Assembly (NCBI GenBank): GCA_023397655.1
Contig: JAEWTW010000025.1
Location: forward strand, 1-64,000
Direction: 5' to 3'
From: Bacillota bacterium
GTDB taxonomy: Bacteria > Bacillota > Clostridia > Christensenellales > SZUA-584
DNA: 64,000 nucleotides
A program made the translations under genes and the position numbers. The notes beneath the pieces are model-generated. The model did no database searches. It saw only the letters and a program-made list of their open reading frames with translations, and was not told the DNA's origin. This document shows, piece after piece, positions 8,445 to 16,726 of the stretch (within the stretch, counting starts at the first letter, position 1; the number at the start of each line of letters is the position of its first letter).

Positions 8445-9413
8445 ATGCCGGAAAACCGTGCGGGAGCCAGACGGGTAGCGCTGCTGGACGACCTGCGTCT
8501 GCACAACAGCTACGAGAAGACGCGGGATCTGTTCCATCGGCTGTATGAGCAGGACGCGGTACAGGCGGTTAACAGGATCAACGACGAGGGGCTGTCGTAT
8601 CCGTCGCTTTACATATTACAGCCGGAGATTAGCAAACATTCACTGGGCAATTCACTGAGCCCCAAGAACATGCAGGCTTTGGATATCGGAAGAAAGCTGC
8701 TGGCGAAGCAGCGCCCGGACGACAATGAGGAGGTACACAATGTGCTCCGGTGGATGCTGCAGACCGGAAGCAGCGCGACAGGGCTGGGCGAGGAATACGA
8801 TACCATTATGGACCTCGCGGCGCTGCTGCTGATCAAGGCGTATCACGATAACGACATGCTGCAGATGGTGGAGGACATGATATTCAGCCGTCATCGCAAG
8901 GGGCTCAACACGTACGATGCGGAATGGGCGCTGTTCGAGAGCGGTGATGCGGAAAGCATCGCGATGGTCGCCAAACGGCTGCTGTCAGATGACGTACGTG
9001 ACGTGTCGATGGCGCGCAGGATGCTGGGCTTTATTCCCTGCTTTGCAGCGCACGATGATGCGCGCCGACAGTACCAGTGCGTGATGCAGTGGCTGAACAG
9101 CAACCGGCGCTTTATCAGATACACGGGCGAGAGCAACCAAAAATGCAGCGGGCCGCGGCCGTTCCGTGTGGCGCTGGAAGAAAAGTATATGCAGCAAACG
9201 CTGAGTGAGGACGACTGGAACCGCCTTCAGCCCGGCGGGCAGGACGCGGTCGCCGCGTTCAAACAGCTGGGTGAGACGGACAGGGAACTGCTCAGCGATT
9301 ATTCCCATCATCTTCGCGGCACGGGTATGCAGCAATGGCGCAGGTGGATGAGCTCTCCCGTCACCGAACAGCTCGATGCCGCCAGACGCTGGCAAGGAGC
9401 AAGACTGACATGA
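8445..9413 (+). CDS. unknown protein translationally coupled to tgl
   Basis: A 322-residue, mostly helical soluble protein with no signal peptide or membrane span that I do not recognise. Its middle part (residues 80-200) reads like HEAT-type helical repeats, with alternating Leu-rich helices such as LLIKAYHDNDMLQMVEDMI and AMVAKRLLSDDVRD. AAGGAGGGG at 8431-8440 precedes the ATG. The TGA at 9411-9413 overlaps the ATG of tgl (ATGA), and the sigma-K-like promoter upstream serves both. By inference it works in the late mother cell with the transglutaminase, either as a coat-assembly factor or as a cross-linking partner. Confidence 0.8.
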   Translation: MPENRAGARRVALLDDLRLHNSYEKTRDLFHRLYEQDAVQAVNRINDEGLSYPSLYILQPEISKHSLGNSLSPKNMQALDIGRKLLAKQRPDDNEEVHNVLRWMLQTGSSATGLGEEYDTIMDLAALLLIKAYHDNDMLQMVEDMIFSRHRKGLNTYDAEWALFESGDAESIAMVAKRLLSDDVRDVSMARRMLGFIPCFAAHDDARRQYQCVMQWLNSNRRFIRYTGESNQKCSGPRPFRVALEEKYMQQTLSEDDWNRLQPGGQDAVAAFKQLGETDRELLSDYSHHLRGTGMQQWRRWMSSPVTEQLDAARRWQGARLT

Positions 9414-10198
9414 TTGTGATCGATTACAAGCCGGTGAGCACCACACCGGAATTTTCCGGCTTCGTACCGGATTCGATGCAGCGGGACATTCTGAAAACGC
9501 TGATGGACAGCAGCTATACATACCGCTATGAGAGCCTTGATCATCTGGCTGCCGAGCTGAAGATACGCGCCAGCACCGTGACAGCCGCGCGCGATCTGGC
9601 GCACAGCGGCATCAAGTTCAAGGTGTTCCGGGACTCCATGGCGAATTCCGACTACTGGAGGCGCACGCCCGAAGGCGGCTTTGAGCTGAAAGGGGATGTG
9701 CTGCCCTCCGACGCGATACAGGACATCTATCTGCACGGCTCAAAGTACGGCACAGAGTGCGCCACGGCGATGATCATCGTGCTGTATAAGGCGATGCTGG
9801 ACGTAATGCCAAAGGACACGTTCAACAAGCTCTATTCGGATATCTATCTGATGAACTGGAAGCATGTGGACCGCGATCTGGCGATCACGATGCGCGACGA
9901 GGCGGCAGACCAGCTGCCGGGGGATGCGCGCTATTTCATGAACCCTGATGTGGACCCGGTGACGCCAGAGTGGCAGGGAGAGAACGTCTACTACCTGGGC
10001 GGCGGGCGGTACTACGGGCACGGTATCGGCATCGATACCGCGGACGGTATTATAAGCGCTCTGAACTCGAACCGCCGGCCAAACGCCACGCGCAAGGCTT
10101 ACCTCGACGATTCAGTCAAGCGGCAGGATTACCTGTATCTGTCCAAGTTCCTCAAAAGCCCGGCGATGGCGGGTTCGGCAGCGTCAGACAGTCAGTAA
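9410..10198 (+). CDS. tgl: spore-coat protein-glutamine gamma-glutamyltransferase
   Basis: A transglutaminase that cross-links spore-coat proteins by forming gamma-glutamyl-lysine bonds. The product is 262 residues, against 245 for B. subtilis Tgl, and follows it closely: HLAAELKIRASTV, SGIKFKVF, DYWRRTPEGGFELK, then YGTECATAMIIVLYKAMLD with the nucleophile Cys117 (Cys116 in Bacillus), then YFMNPDVDPVTPEWQGENV. A short extra C-terminal tail follows. The start at 9410 has AAGGAG at 9394-9399 and overlaps the preceding stop (ATGA), so translation is coupled to the unknown gene upstream. Confidence 0.93.
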   Translation: MIVIDYKPVSTTPEFSGFVPDSMQRDILKTLMDSSYTYRYESLDHLAAELKIRASTVTAARDLAHSGIKFKVFRDSMANSDYWRRTPEGGFELKGDVLPSDAIQDIYLHGSKYGTECATAMIIVLYKAMLDVMPKDTFNKLYSDIYLMNWKHVDRDLAITMRDEAADQLPGDARYFMNPDVDPVTPEWQGENVYYLGGGRYYGHGIGIDTADGIISALNSNRRPNATRKAYLDDSVKRQDYLYLSKFLKSPAMAGSAASDSQ

Positions 10199-10302
10199 AA
10201 GCGCTTCGGGAACACAGCTGCCGACAGACAGAGTAGGGCCGAGATTATCAGCAAGGCCAGACAGCTCAGCATATAGACGGCGAAAACAAGCACCTGTTTC
10301 AT
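10192..10302 (-). CDS. single-span small membrane protein
   Basis: A 36-residue reverse-strand ORF made almost wholly of one hydrophobic helix (residues 3-30) with a basic C-terminal KRF end. GAGGGG lies 6 nt from the ATG. Its stop overlaps the 3' end of tgl by a few bases, tail to tail. Function unknown; small one-span proteins like this are common among sporulation-expressed genes, but nothing here shows that directly. Confidence 0.42.
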   Translation of the reverse strand: MKQVLVFAVYMLSCLALLIISALLCLSAAVFPKRFY

Positions 10303-10419
10303 AATATCCCCTCAGTCATATATACGCTTGCAAACGGGGCAAGTGTACTATATGGCTGTTTTGTTTGCGGAAAATGGAGTTTCTCTGCCGGAACTGCCGG
10401 GAACAGACCAATTATGCTG

Positions 10420-10448
10420 TTGTTGGACGGGCCGAAAACTCTTATAAT
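10420..10448 (+). promoter_or_regulatory. sigma-A-type promoter for rpiB
   Basis: TTGTTG (10420-10425), 17-nt spacer, TATAAT (10443-10448). It lies about 33 nt upstream of the rpiB start. Confidence 0.7.
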
Positions 10449-10481
10449 GAGCATAGACGACCAACAGGGGGAGGAAGCGGC

Positions 10482-10940
10482 ATGAGGATTGGGATGGGCA
10501 GCGACCACACGGGGTTTGAGCTGAAGCGGGAGCTGAAAGCGTATCTGGAGAGCAAAGGCCACACGGTGACCGATTACGGCACGCACACCGCCGAGCGCTG
10601 CAACTCACAGGTGTATGGCGAGGCCGTGGCCAACGCCATTGTACGGGGCGATGAGGACTGCAGCATACTGATCTGCGGCACGGGCGTGGGCATATCGCTC
10701 GCCGCCAACAAGGTGAGGGGCATCCGCGCGGCGGTCTGTAGCGAGCCGTATACCGCCAAACACACCAAGCAGCACAACAACGCGAACATCATCGCCTTTG
10801 GTGCGCGCGTGGTGGGAACGGAGCTGGCCAAGATGATCGTGGATGCGTGGCTGGACGCGGAGTTCCTTGGCGGGCGCTACCAGCAGCGTGTGGACATGAT
10901 CACGGCGATAGAGGACAGGCAGTACGGCGGGAAGAACTAA
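10482..10940 (+). CDS. rpiB: RpiB/LacA/LacB family sugar-phosphate isomerase
   Basis: Ribose-5-phosphate isomerase B type enzyme of the pentose phosphate pathway, 152 residues, the usual family length. It shows GSDHTGFELK at the N-terminus, ICGTGVGISLAANKVRGIRAA with the catalytic Cys near residue 66, and KQHNNANIIAFGARVVG. The usual DYPDYA-like motif is replaced by a Cys/Ser-containing segment after THTAE, so substrate preference (ribose or another sugar phosphate) is open. The ATG at 10482 follows GGGGGAGG at good spacing; upstream in-frame ATGs at 10365 and 10374 precede the promoter and are not used. Confidence 0.88.
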   Translation: MRIGMGSDHTGFELKRELKAYLESKGHTVTDYGTHTAERCNSQVYGEAVANAIVRGDEDCSILICGTGVGISLAANKVRGIRAAVCSEPYTAKHTKQHNNANIIAFGARVVGTELAKMIVDAWLDAEFLGGRYQQRVDMITAIEDRQYGGKN

Positions 10941-11093
10941 AGATACAGCGCTTTGGCTGTAGAATATTATTTTAACAAAGGATATTCAAACTGTAGTACT
11001 GATGTAAGGGTTAAAGAATAAGTGAATTAGAAGTGATATGGCTTTGCAAGAATATATTCTCATCTATAAAATGAAAATGGAGATGATTATCAG

Positions 11094-11642
11094 ATGAGAC
11101 GGGTGCGATATCAAGTCGCATGTAGCCTGGATGGTTATATTGCGGGACCGAACGATGAGTTTGATTGGATTACGCCAGAGTCTTCTTTTGACTTTGAGGC
11201 TTTGTATGCGCAATTCGACACGTTGCTGATGGGTCGGCGCACATACGAGATTGTACGTGCATCTGGCGAAAACTTTCGCGGCAAGCAAGTGATTGTCGCC
11301 TCACGGTCGCTTCAACAAGCGGATTATTCTGATGTCGAGATCGTGAACGAGGGCCTTGAAGCACGGGTTCGAGAGCTTCGTGAGCAAAATGGCCGAGACA
11401 TCTGGCTCTACGGCGGAGGAAATCTCTTTTCACAGCTTCTTGCATGGAAACTGGTTGATACTGTTGAACCAGCGATAATTCCAATCCTTCTGGGAGACGG
11501 GGTGCAGTTGCTCCCCTCGCGTGGGTTACGTCAGAATTTAACCCTCGTAGGGCACCGTGCGTATCCCAGCGGGATGCTTCTTCTCGAATACGATGTACTA
11601 CAAACGGCGAATGGTACAAATGAAGTCGCCGGAGGAAAGTAA
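11094..11642 (+). CDS. DHFR-like (RibD C-terminal) reductase
   Basis: A 182-residue protein of the dihydrofolate-reductase-like fold found in RibD C-terminal domains and in stand-alone YyaP/YwjB-type proteins. Visible features are YQVACSLDGYIAGPNDEFDW at the N-terminus, LLMGRRTYE for the NADP-binding turn, and DIWLYGGGNLFSQLL. It is likely an NADPH-dependent reductase of unknown substrate, not true folate DHFR. GGAG at 11079-11082 precedes the ATG. Codon use is more mixed and less GC-rich than in neighbours, and AT-rich gaps lie on both sides, which fits recent acquisition. Confidence 0.82.
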   Translation: MRRVRYQVACSLDGYIAGPNDEFDWITPESSFDFEALYAQFDTLLMGRRTYEIVRASGENFRGKQVIVASRSLQQADYSDVEIVNEGLEARVRELREQNGRDIWLYGGGNLFSQLLAWKLVDTVEPAIIPILLGDGVQLLPSRGLRQNLTLVGHRAYPSGMLLLEYDVLQTANGTNEVAGGK

Positions 11643-11788
11643 TAATGGGGGCAGATTCTATGCCGTCGCCTTGCTGAGCTAATTCTTTGAACGTTACGCA
11701 TTATTCTTTAACTGTAATAATAGAAGCGGGTTTCCTAAAGTGTAAGCCGCTTATTAGAGTCATTATCACTCCATTAGTCCCCCAAATC

Positions 11789-11843
11789 AAAATGGCTAAG
11801 GCACCCTACGTTCAAAATTCGCGTAGAGTGCCTTAGCCATTTT
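11789..11843. terminator. long inverted repeat between convergent genes
   Basis: AAAATGGCTAAGGCACCCTACG (split here as AAAATGGCTAAGG then CACCCTACG, 11789-11810) pairs with its complement at 11822-11843 with one mismatch and an 11-nt loop. It sits between two convergent genes, so a two-way terminator is the simplest reading. The rest of the 11,643-11,987 gap holds nothing I can identify. Confidence 0.6.
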
Positions 11844-11987
11844 ACTCTTATCCATTTACTTCTGCCGCTTCGCCCGATTGAATTTCACGAAGAATTTATC
11901 CTCGTAAGCTGTGAGGTTTCAATTAGCTGCCGGATAGCGGATCGCAGAAAAGTTAACGTTAATTTAGGGTATTTCAATCCATATGCT

Positions 11988-13313
11988 TTACAGCATTTCC
12001 TTATCCACGATGCTCAGTACCTCGTCCAGCTTGGACAGTTCCTCCTCGATCTGCGCTTCCGTAATGATCAGCGGCGGCGCGACAATGACCATGTTCTCGT
12101 GCGTGTACGTCATAAACTTGCGGGCTTTCAGCAAGCCGAGTATCTTGCCCATCAACCCTTGAGGGTCCTTGCCGTACGGCACCAGCGGTTCGCGCGTCTC
12201 CTTATCCTTTACCAGCTCGACGGCAGCGAACAAGCCGATGTAGCGCACGTCGCCCACACACGGATGCGCCGCTTTGATGGCTTCAAGCTTCTCGCCCAGC
12301 AGCTTGCCGGACTTGGCCACGTTTCCCAGTATGTCCGCTTCCTCGTAGTAGTTCACGCAGGCGAGGCCCGCCGCGCAGCCCAGCGGATGGCCGCTGTACG
12401 TGAGCCCGCAGGAGAGCAGGTTGTCGTCGAAGTATGCCGCGATCTCCTTGGAGACCACGACGCCACCCAGCGGTACATAGCCGCAGGTGACGCCCTTGGC
12501 GAAGCAGACGATATCCGGCTTGATGTCAAAGTGCTCAAACGCGAACATCTTGCCTGTGCGGCACCAGCCCGTCATCACCTCGTCGCAGATCAGCAGTATG
12601 CCGTATTTGTCGCACAGCGCCCGCACCCCCGGCAGATATCCTTTGGGCGGTATGATGACGCCGTTGGAGCCCGTCACCGTCTCCAGCACGATGGCCGCCA
12701 CTGCATTGGGGTTCTCGTAGTTGATTTGTTCTTCCAGCTTGGCGAGGTAGTACGCCGTCGCTGCTTCTTCGGACTCGAAGCGGATGGGTTCGCGGAATAT
12801 GTACGGGTCGAAGAACTTGATAAAGCCCGGAACGCCCGGCTCCAGCGTGTACCGCCGGGGCTCGCCTGTCAGGTTGCCCGCACCGAACGATGAGCCGTGA
12901 TAGCTGCGGTAGCGGCTGAACACCTTGTTGCGGCCGGTGAACATCCGCGCGATCTTGACCGCGTTCTCGTTGGCTTCCGCGCCCGCGTTGGTGAAGAACA
13001 CCTTGCCCATGTTGTCCGGCATCAGCTCAACGATTTTCTTCGCCAGCAGACCGCGCGGTTCGGAGGCGTAGCCGGGGGTGACGTAGCAGTATTTGTCCAC
13101 CTGCGCCTTGATGGCATCGCCGATGGCCTTGTTGCCGAAGCCTAGGTTCAAGTTGACCAGCTGTGAGGACATATCCGAGTAGCGGTTGCCCTCGTCGTCC
13201 CAAACGTAGATGCCTTCGCCCTTGACCACGGGTATGGGATTCAGGTTCTTCTGCCTGCTCCACGACTGCAAACAATACTGTTTCTGGGTGTCTCTGATCT
13301 CTTCGCCTGTCAT
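11988..13313 (-). CDS. class III (PLP) aminotransferase
   Basis: A 441-residue pyridoxal-phosphate enzyme of the omega-aminotransferase group. Features are VFFTNAGAEANENAVKIAR (cofactor phosphate binding), YRSYHGSSFGAGNLTG, LLICDEVMTGWCRTGKM with the PLP-pyridine Asp, and FAKGVTCGYVPLGG with the Schiff-base lysine. The broad family uses amines such as beta-alanine, taurine or diamines with pyruvate or 2-oxoglutarate; the substrate cannot be fixed from sequence alone. It lies 27 nt downstream of the GabT-like gene on the same strand, so the two form an operon that diverges from the polyamine cluster. Confidence 0.88.
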   Translation of the reverse strand: MTGEEIRDTQKQYCLQSWSRQKNLNPIPVVKGEGIYVWDDEGNRYSDMSSQLVNLNLGFGNKAIGDAIKAQVDKYCYVTPGYASEPRGLLAKKIVELMPDNMGKVFFTNAGAEANENAVKIARMFTGRNKVFSRYRSYHGSSFGAGNLTGEPRRYTLEPGVPGFIKFFDPYIFREPIRFESEEAATAYYLAKLEEQINYENPNAVAAIVLETVTGSNGVIIPPKGYLPGVRALCDKYGILLICDEVMTGWCRTGKMFAFEHFDIKPDIVCFAKGVTCGYVPLGGVVVSKEIAAYFDDNLLSCGLTYSGHPLGCAAGLACVNYYEEADILGNVAKSGKLLGEKLEAIKAAHPCVGDVRYIGLFAAVELVKDKETREPLVPYGKDPQGLMGKILGLLKARKFMTYTHENMVIVAPPLIITEAQIEEELSKLDEVLSIVDKEML

Positions 13314-13340
13314 AACGGTTACCTCCGAAAAATAACGATA

Positions 13341-14699
13341 TTACTGCTGTGTTATACAGTATTCGATGGTGGACTCCAGTATATCAAGGCCGCGTTCCAG
13401 CTGCGCGTCGGTGACGACCAGCGGGCAAAGGAACCGGATCACGTTGGAGTACGAGCCCGCACTCTCCACGATGAGCCCGTTCTGTACCGCGTGGGTGACA
13501 ATGTCAGTCACAAGCTTGGCGTGGGGGGACTTGCTCTCCTTGTCGGTGACGAACTCGATGCCCATCATGCAGCCAATGCCGCGCACATCACCCACCTGTT
13601 CAAACTTCTGCTGCCAGCCTTCGAACCGGGCGCGGCACTTTCGGGATATCTCCAAAGCCCGGTCACACAGCCCGTCGCGCTCGATGATCTCAATCACCTT
13701 GAGCGCCGCTGCGCAGGCCAAAGCGTTGCCGCCGTAGGTGCCGCCGATGATGCCGCCGCGTATGCCGTCGATGATGTCCGCGCCCGCGGTGACCGCTGAG
13801 AGCGGTATGCCGCCCGCGATGGACTTGGCAGTCGTGACGATATCGGGCGCGCAGCCCGCTTCCTCCCAGTAGTTGGAGACGAACATCTTGCCCGAGCGCG
13901 CAAACCCCGTCTGTATCTCGTCGGCAATCAGGAGTATGCCCTTCTCGTCGCATATGCGGCGCAGTGCCTTCACCCATTCAATCGGTGCGGGAACGAAGCC
14001 GCCTTCGCCCTGTACGGGCTCCACGACCACCGCGGCCACGAGGTCGGCAGGGGAGGACTCGTCGAACACCTTCTCGAGCCTTTCGATGAAATAACCGATA
14101 GCCACGTCTTCACTGAAATTGGCAGGTCTGCGGTACATATACGGAAACTCAGCGCGATAGACGCCGTCCGGAAACGGCCCGATGCCGGCTGAATAAGCCT
14201 TTTTGGCCGTCATCGCGGCGGCGAGCAGCGTCCGGCCGTGGAACGCGCCGGAGAAAACGATGATGTTGGGCCGGCCAGTATAAGACCGGGCGATCTTCAC
14301 CGCGTTCTCAATCGCTTCCGCTCCGGAGTTGGCGAACATGGTCTTGCGCTTTTTGTTTTTCACGGGAACGATGCTGTTCATTTTTTCAGCCAGCGTGATA
14401 TATCCGTCATGCGTCATGATGTTCATCATGGCGTGGAAAAACTTCTCCGATTGGGCCTTCACCGCGTCGATCAGCTCCGGATGGCTGTAGCCAATATTCA
14501 GCACACCAACGCCACCCACCCAGTCCAGCAAAACGTTGCCGTCTGCGTCCTCCACCATCGCGCCTTCGCCCCGATTGATAACGAGAGGGTAAACGGATTT
14601 AATTGCTGCCGGCATCGCTTCGGTTCTTCTGGAAATCATGGCCTGCGCTTTCGGCCCCGGAAGCGGCGTGATGATGTTTGGCAAAGCATCTTTTAACAT
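13341..14699 (-). CDS. gabT: 4-aminobutyrate aminotransferase
   Basis: A 452-residue class III aminotransferase closest to GabT: a long N-terminal helix (GPKAQAMISRRTEAMP), DWVGGVGVLNIGYSHPE, FANSGAEAIENAVKIARSYT, GAFHGRTLLA, VVVEPVQGEGGFVPAP, LLIADEIQTGFARSGKM and TAKSIAGGIPLSAV with the PLP lysine. It transfers the amino group of GABA to 2-oxoglutarate, giving succinic semialdehyde and glutamate. In this locus it would take over GABA made by the putrescine genes at 22,351-25,231 across the divergent intergenic region. First gene of a two-gene reverse operon. Confidence 0.9.
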   Translation of the reverse strand: MLKDALPNIITPLPGPKAQAMISRRTEAMPAAIKSVYPLVINRGEGAMVEDADGNVLLDWVGGVGVLNIGYSHPELIDAVKAQSEKFFHAMMNIMTHDGYITLAEKMNSIVPVKNKKRKTMFANSGAEAIENAVKIARSYTGRPNIIVFSGAFHGRTLLAAAMTAKKAYSAGIGPFPDGVYRAEFPYMYRRPANFSEDVAIGYFIERLEKVFDESSPADLVAAVVVEPVQGEGGFVPAPIEWVKALRRICDEKGILLIADEIQTGFARSGKMFVSNYWEEAGCAPDIVTTAKSIAGGIPLSAVTAGADIIDGIRGGIIGGTYGGNALACAAALKVIEIIERDGLCDRALEISRKCRARFEGWQQKFEQVGDVRGIGCMMGIEFVTDKESKSPHAKLVTDIVTHAVQNGLIVESAGSYSNVIRFLCPLVVTDAQLERGLDILESTIEYCITQQ

Positions 14700-15034
14700 G
14701 AGGTGTCTCCTTTGGATCGTTATTATGAATGAAAGCCAATGTGTTGCCTTTGTTGGGTTGTCTGCAGACGGTTGGATGTCTGGTCAGAACAAAGCTGCAT
14801 GGAGCTGGAAACGATTGTGCCCACTGTGAGATTATACCGTAATATGACATAAAGCCACAAGTAGTTATGAGCCCGTGTTTGCACACATACAATCATTTCT
14901 AAAGACATAATAGTACATATTGTTTTGTTCAATTGCACAAACTTGATTGAGAAATTTACTCTTGACTAGGAATAGTTGTCAAGTTTATAATTTAAATCAA
15001 TAGTATCTATCATTAAAAAACGAATATGTTCGGA

Positions 15035-15227
15035 TGAATGTCGCCCTAGACGCCATACGCTATCGCATATGGGGCCGAAGAAGCAAAGCAGGAGAGCATA
15101 TCTGGCTCCTGTGGAAACTGACAGGCAAAAGGAAGGCGGCAGGACGAATCTTTGGAGAGCATGCTTTTTCTCAAAAGCGAAAAGCATCACCTACGAGGCG
15201 ATAACCAACTGGTAAAAGGACAGAGAG
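15035..15227 (+). ncRNA. tandem glycine-riboswitch-like leader (gcvT type), divergent
   Basis: Two linked aptamer-like halves. First: hairpin CCATACGC/GCATATGG (15053-15072), then GGCCGAAGAAGCAAAG, then a GGAG/CTCC stem and AAACTGACAGGCAAAAGGA (15115-15133). Second: CTTTGGAGAGC (15150-15160), hairpin ATGCTTTT/AAAAGCAT (15161-15187), CACCTACGAGGCGATAACC, then GGTAAAAGGACAGAG (15211-15225). These are the order and core motifs of gcvT/glycine riboswitches (GGAGAG ... CACCGAAGGGGCAA ... CTCAGGCAAAAGGACAGAG). The second core differs from consensus, so the ligand may be glycine or a related amine. It leads directly into a terminator hairpin before the gene at 15330. Confidence 0.75.
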
Positions 15228-15270
15228 TACATGGATATGATGAATATCTATGTCTCTTCTCTTTTTGTTT
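15222..15270 (+). terminator. riboswitch expression-platform terminator
   Basis: AGAGAG (15222-15227) plus ACATGGATAT (15229-15238) pairs with ATATCTATGT (15244-15253) plus CTCT (15254-15257), followed by TCTCTTTTTGTTT. Its 5' base AGAG is also the 3' strand of the second aptamer's P1. Ligand binding would therefore break the terminator base and switch expression on. Confidence 0.65.
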
Positions 15271-15329
15271 ATGACAAAAAGAGAAAACGTATTCGATTAA
15301 GGTTACCAGGTTTACTGGAGGTATCGCTT

Positions 15330-16580
15330 ATGAGAATGATGTTGGTTGGAGCAGGCGCGGTTGGTGAAAGCATTCTTAAAATTCTAAGGGTCAGAGATCC
15401 GGAAAAATCATGGCTATCCTATGTGCTGGTTTGCGACTATGATCTGAACCGCGCACAGGAAGTCATAGGCAAACTGGATGGAGATGACCGTTTCAAGGCA
15501 GCCAAAGTTGATGCCACGAATATAAAACAATTGACGGAGCTGATCGAAGAACATGCGATCGATTTTGTCATGGACGGAGCGCCCCCGTTTGCAAGTGACG
15601 TAATTTTTGACGCTGCGTTTGAAAAAGGCGTCAATTACGGCAGCATGGGCACATGGTCTGTACCCACAGAGAATCCGTCATACGGTTTGGGTATGGAGAA
15701 CAGTTACGTTCAGCCCATGACATCATATAACTTTGATCGTCATGAAGCTTGGAAAGAGAAGGGAAGCATGGCTGTCATCTGCATGGGCATAGACCCCGGC
15801 GTGGTCAATGTCTTTGCCAGGTATGCGGCAGACGAACTGTTCGATGAGCTTACCGAAGTGCATGTCAAGGATGGCGGCAACCTGACAATACCCGGCGGAG
15901 ACCCGGACGGAATCACCTTCGGGTTCAACGTCTGGACGGTGCTCGACGAAGTGATGAATCCCAATGTGGAATATGACGCGGACAGGGGCGGGTTCATCGT
16001 CGAAAAGCCGTTCGCCGGGCAGGAAACGTTCCTGATGCCGGAGGGCGTTGGCGAGAACACTCTGGTCAAGGTGGAGCATGAGGAAGTGGTAACGCTTCCC
16101 CGATACTTATCGCAATACGGGCTGAAAAAAGCGACGTTCAAGATCGCTCTGGATGAGAACCTCATCACGGCGCTGAAGGTGCTGGACAAACTGGGCTTAA
16201 GAAGCACACACCCGGTTCAGGTGGGGGATGTTAAAGTAGTCCCGCGGGATGTAGTCGCCGCGTGTGCACCGCAGCCCAAGGATATAGGCGGCGAGATGGA
16301 GGGTATGATGCTGGTCGGCATACACTGCATCGGTATGAAAAACGGAAAACGTAAGGAATGTTTTATATATCAGCCATTCGACAACCAGATGTCCATAGAG
16401 CAATGGGGGTCTCAGGCTGTCGTGGCGCAGACCGGATTCGGCGCAGCCCTTTCCATCGAGCTTATCGGTAAGGGCATATGGAAGGACAGCGGTGTGTACT
16501 CGCCGGAATACTTTAATCCGAAGCCTTATCTTGAGCTGATGGATGAAAGCGGCTTTGTCTGGAAGGTGCTGGAGATATAG
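15330..16580 (+). CDS. saccharopine-dehydrogenase-like reductase, paralogue 1
   Basis: A 416-residue cytoplasmic oxidoreductase. The N-terminal Rossmann fold starts MLVGAGAVGESILKIL and continues with LVCDYDLNRAQEVI; a central DFVMDGAPPF and CMGIDPGVVNVFARY follow, as in saccharopine dehydrogenase and carboxynorspermidine dehydrogenase families, which make or split N-substituted amino acids with NAD(P)H. The start at 15330 has TGGAGG at 15316-15321; the longer frame from 15231 would begin inside the riboswitch terminator. First gene of the operon, about 40% alike by eye to the product at 21,035. The substrate is unknown. Confidence 0.8.
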   Translation: MRMMLVGAGAVGESILKILRVRDPEKSWLSYVLVCDYDLNRAQEVIGKLDGDDRFKAAKVDATNIKQLTELIEEHAIDFVMDGAPPFASDVIFDAAFEKGVNYGSMGTWSVPTENPSYGLGMENSYVQPMTSYNFDRHEAWKEKGSMAVICMGIDPGVVNVFARYAADELFDELTEVHVKDGGNLTIPGGDPDGITFGFNVWTVLDEVMNPNVEYDADRGGFIVEKPFAGQETFLMPEGVGENTLVKVEHEEVVTLPRYLSQYGLKKATFKIALDENLITALKVLDKLGLRSTHPVQVGDVKVVPRDVVAACAPQPKDIGGEMEGMMLVGIHCIGMKNGKRKECFIYQPFDNQMSIEQWGSQAVVAQTGFGAALSIELIGKGIWKDSGVYSPEYFNPKPYLELMDESGFVWKVLEI

Positions 16581-16726
16581 GTTCACATTCGAATATGGTT
16601 GCGGAGTAAGAAGCAGACAAAGTCGTCAGCTGGATGGTTTTGTTTGCTTTTGCTTTTTGGTGCGAAAGCCAAAGAATAAACTGTGTGTAGAGTAATATAA
16701 GTAAATATAAAGGGGAGGGTAAAACC

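Noticed and set aside
12099..12893. 264-codon plus-strand ORF
   Set aside because: Lies antisense to a complete aminotransferase gene; its composition is that of a GC-rich shadow frame and it has no ribosome binding site.
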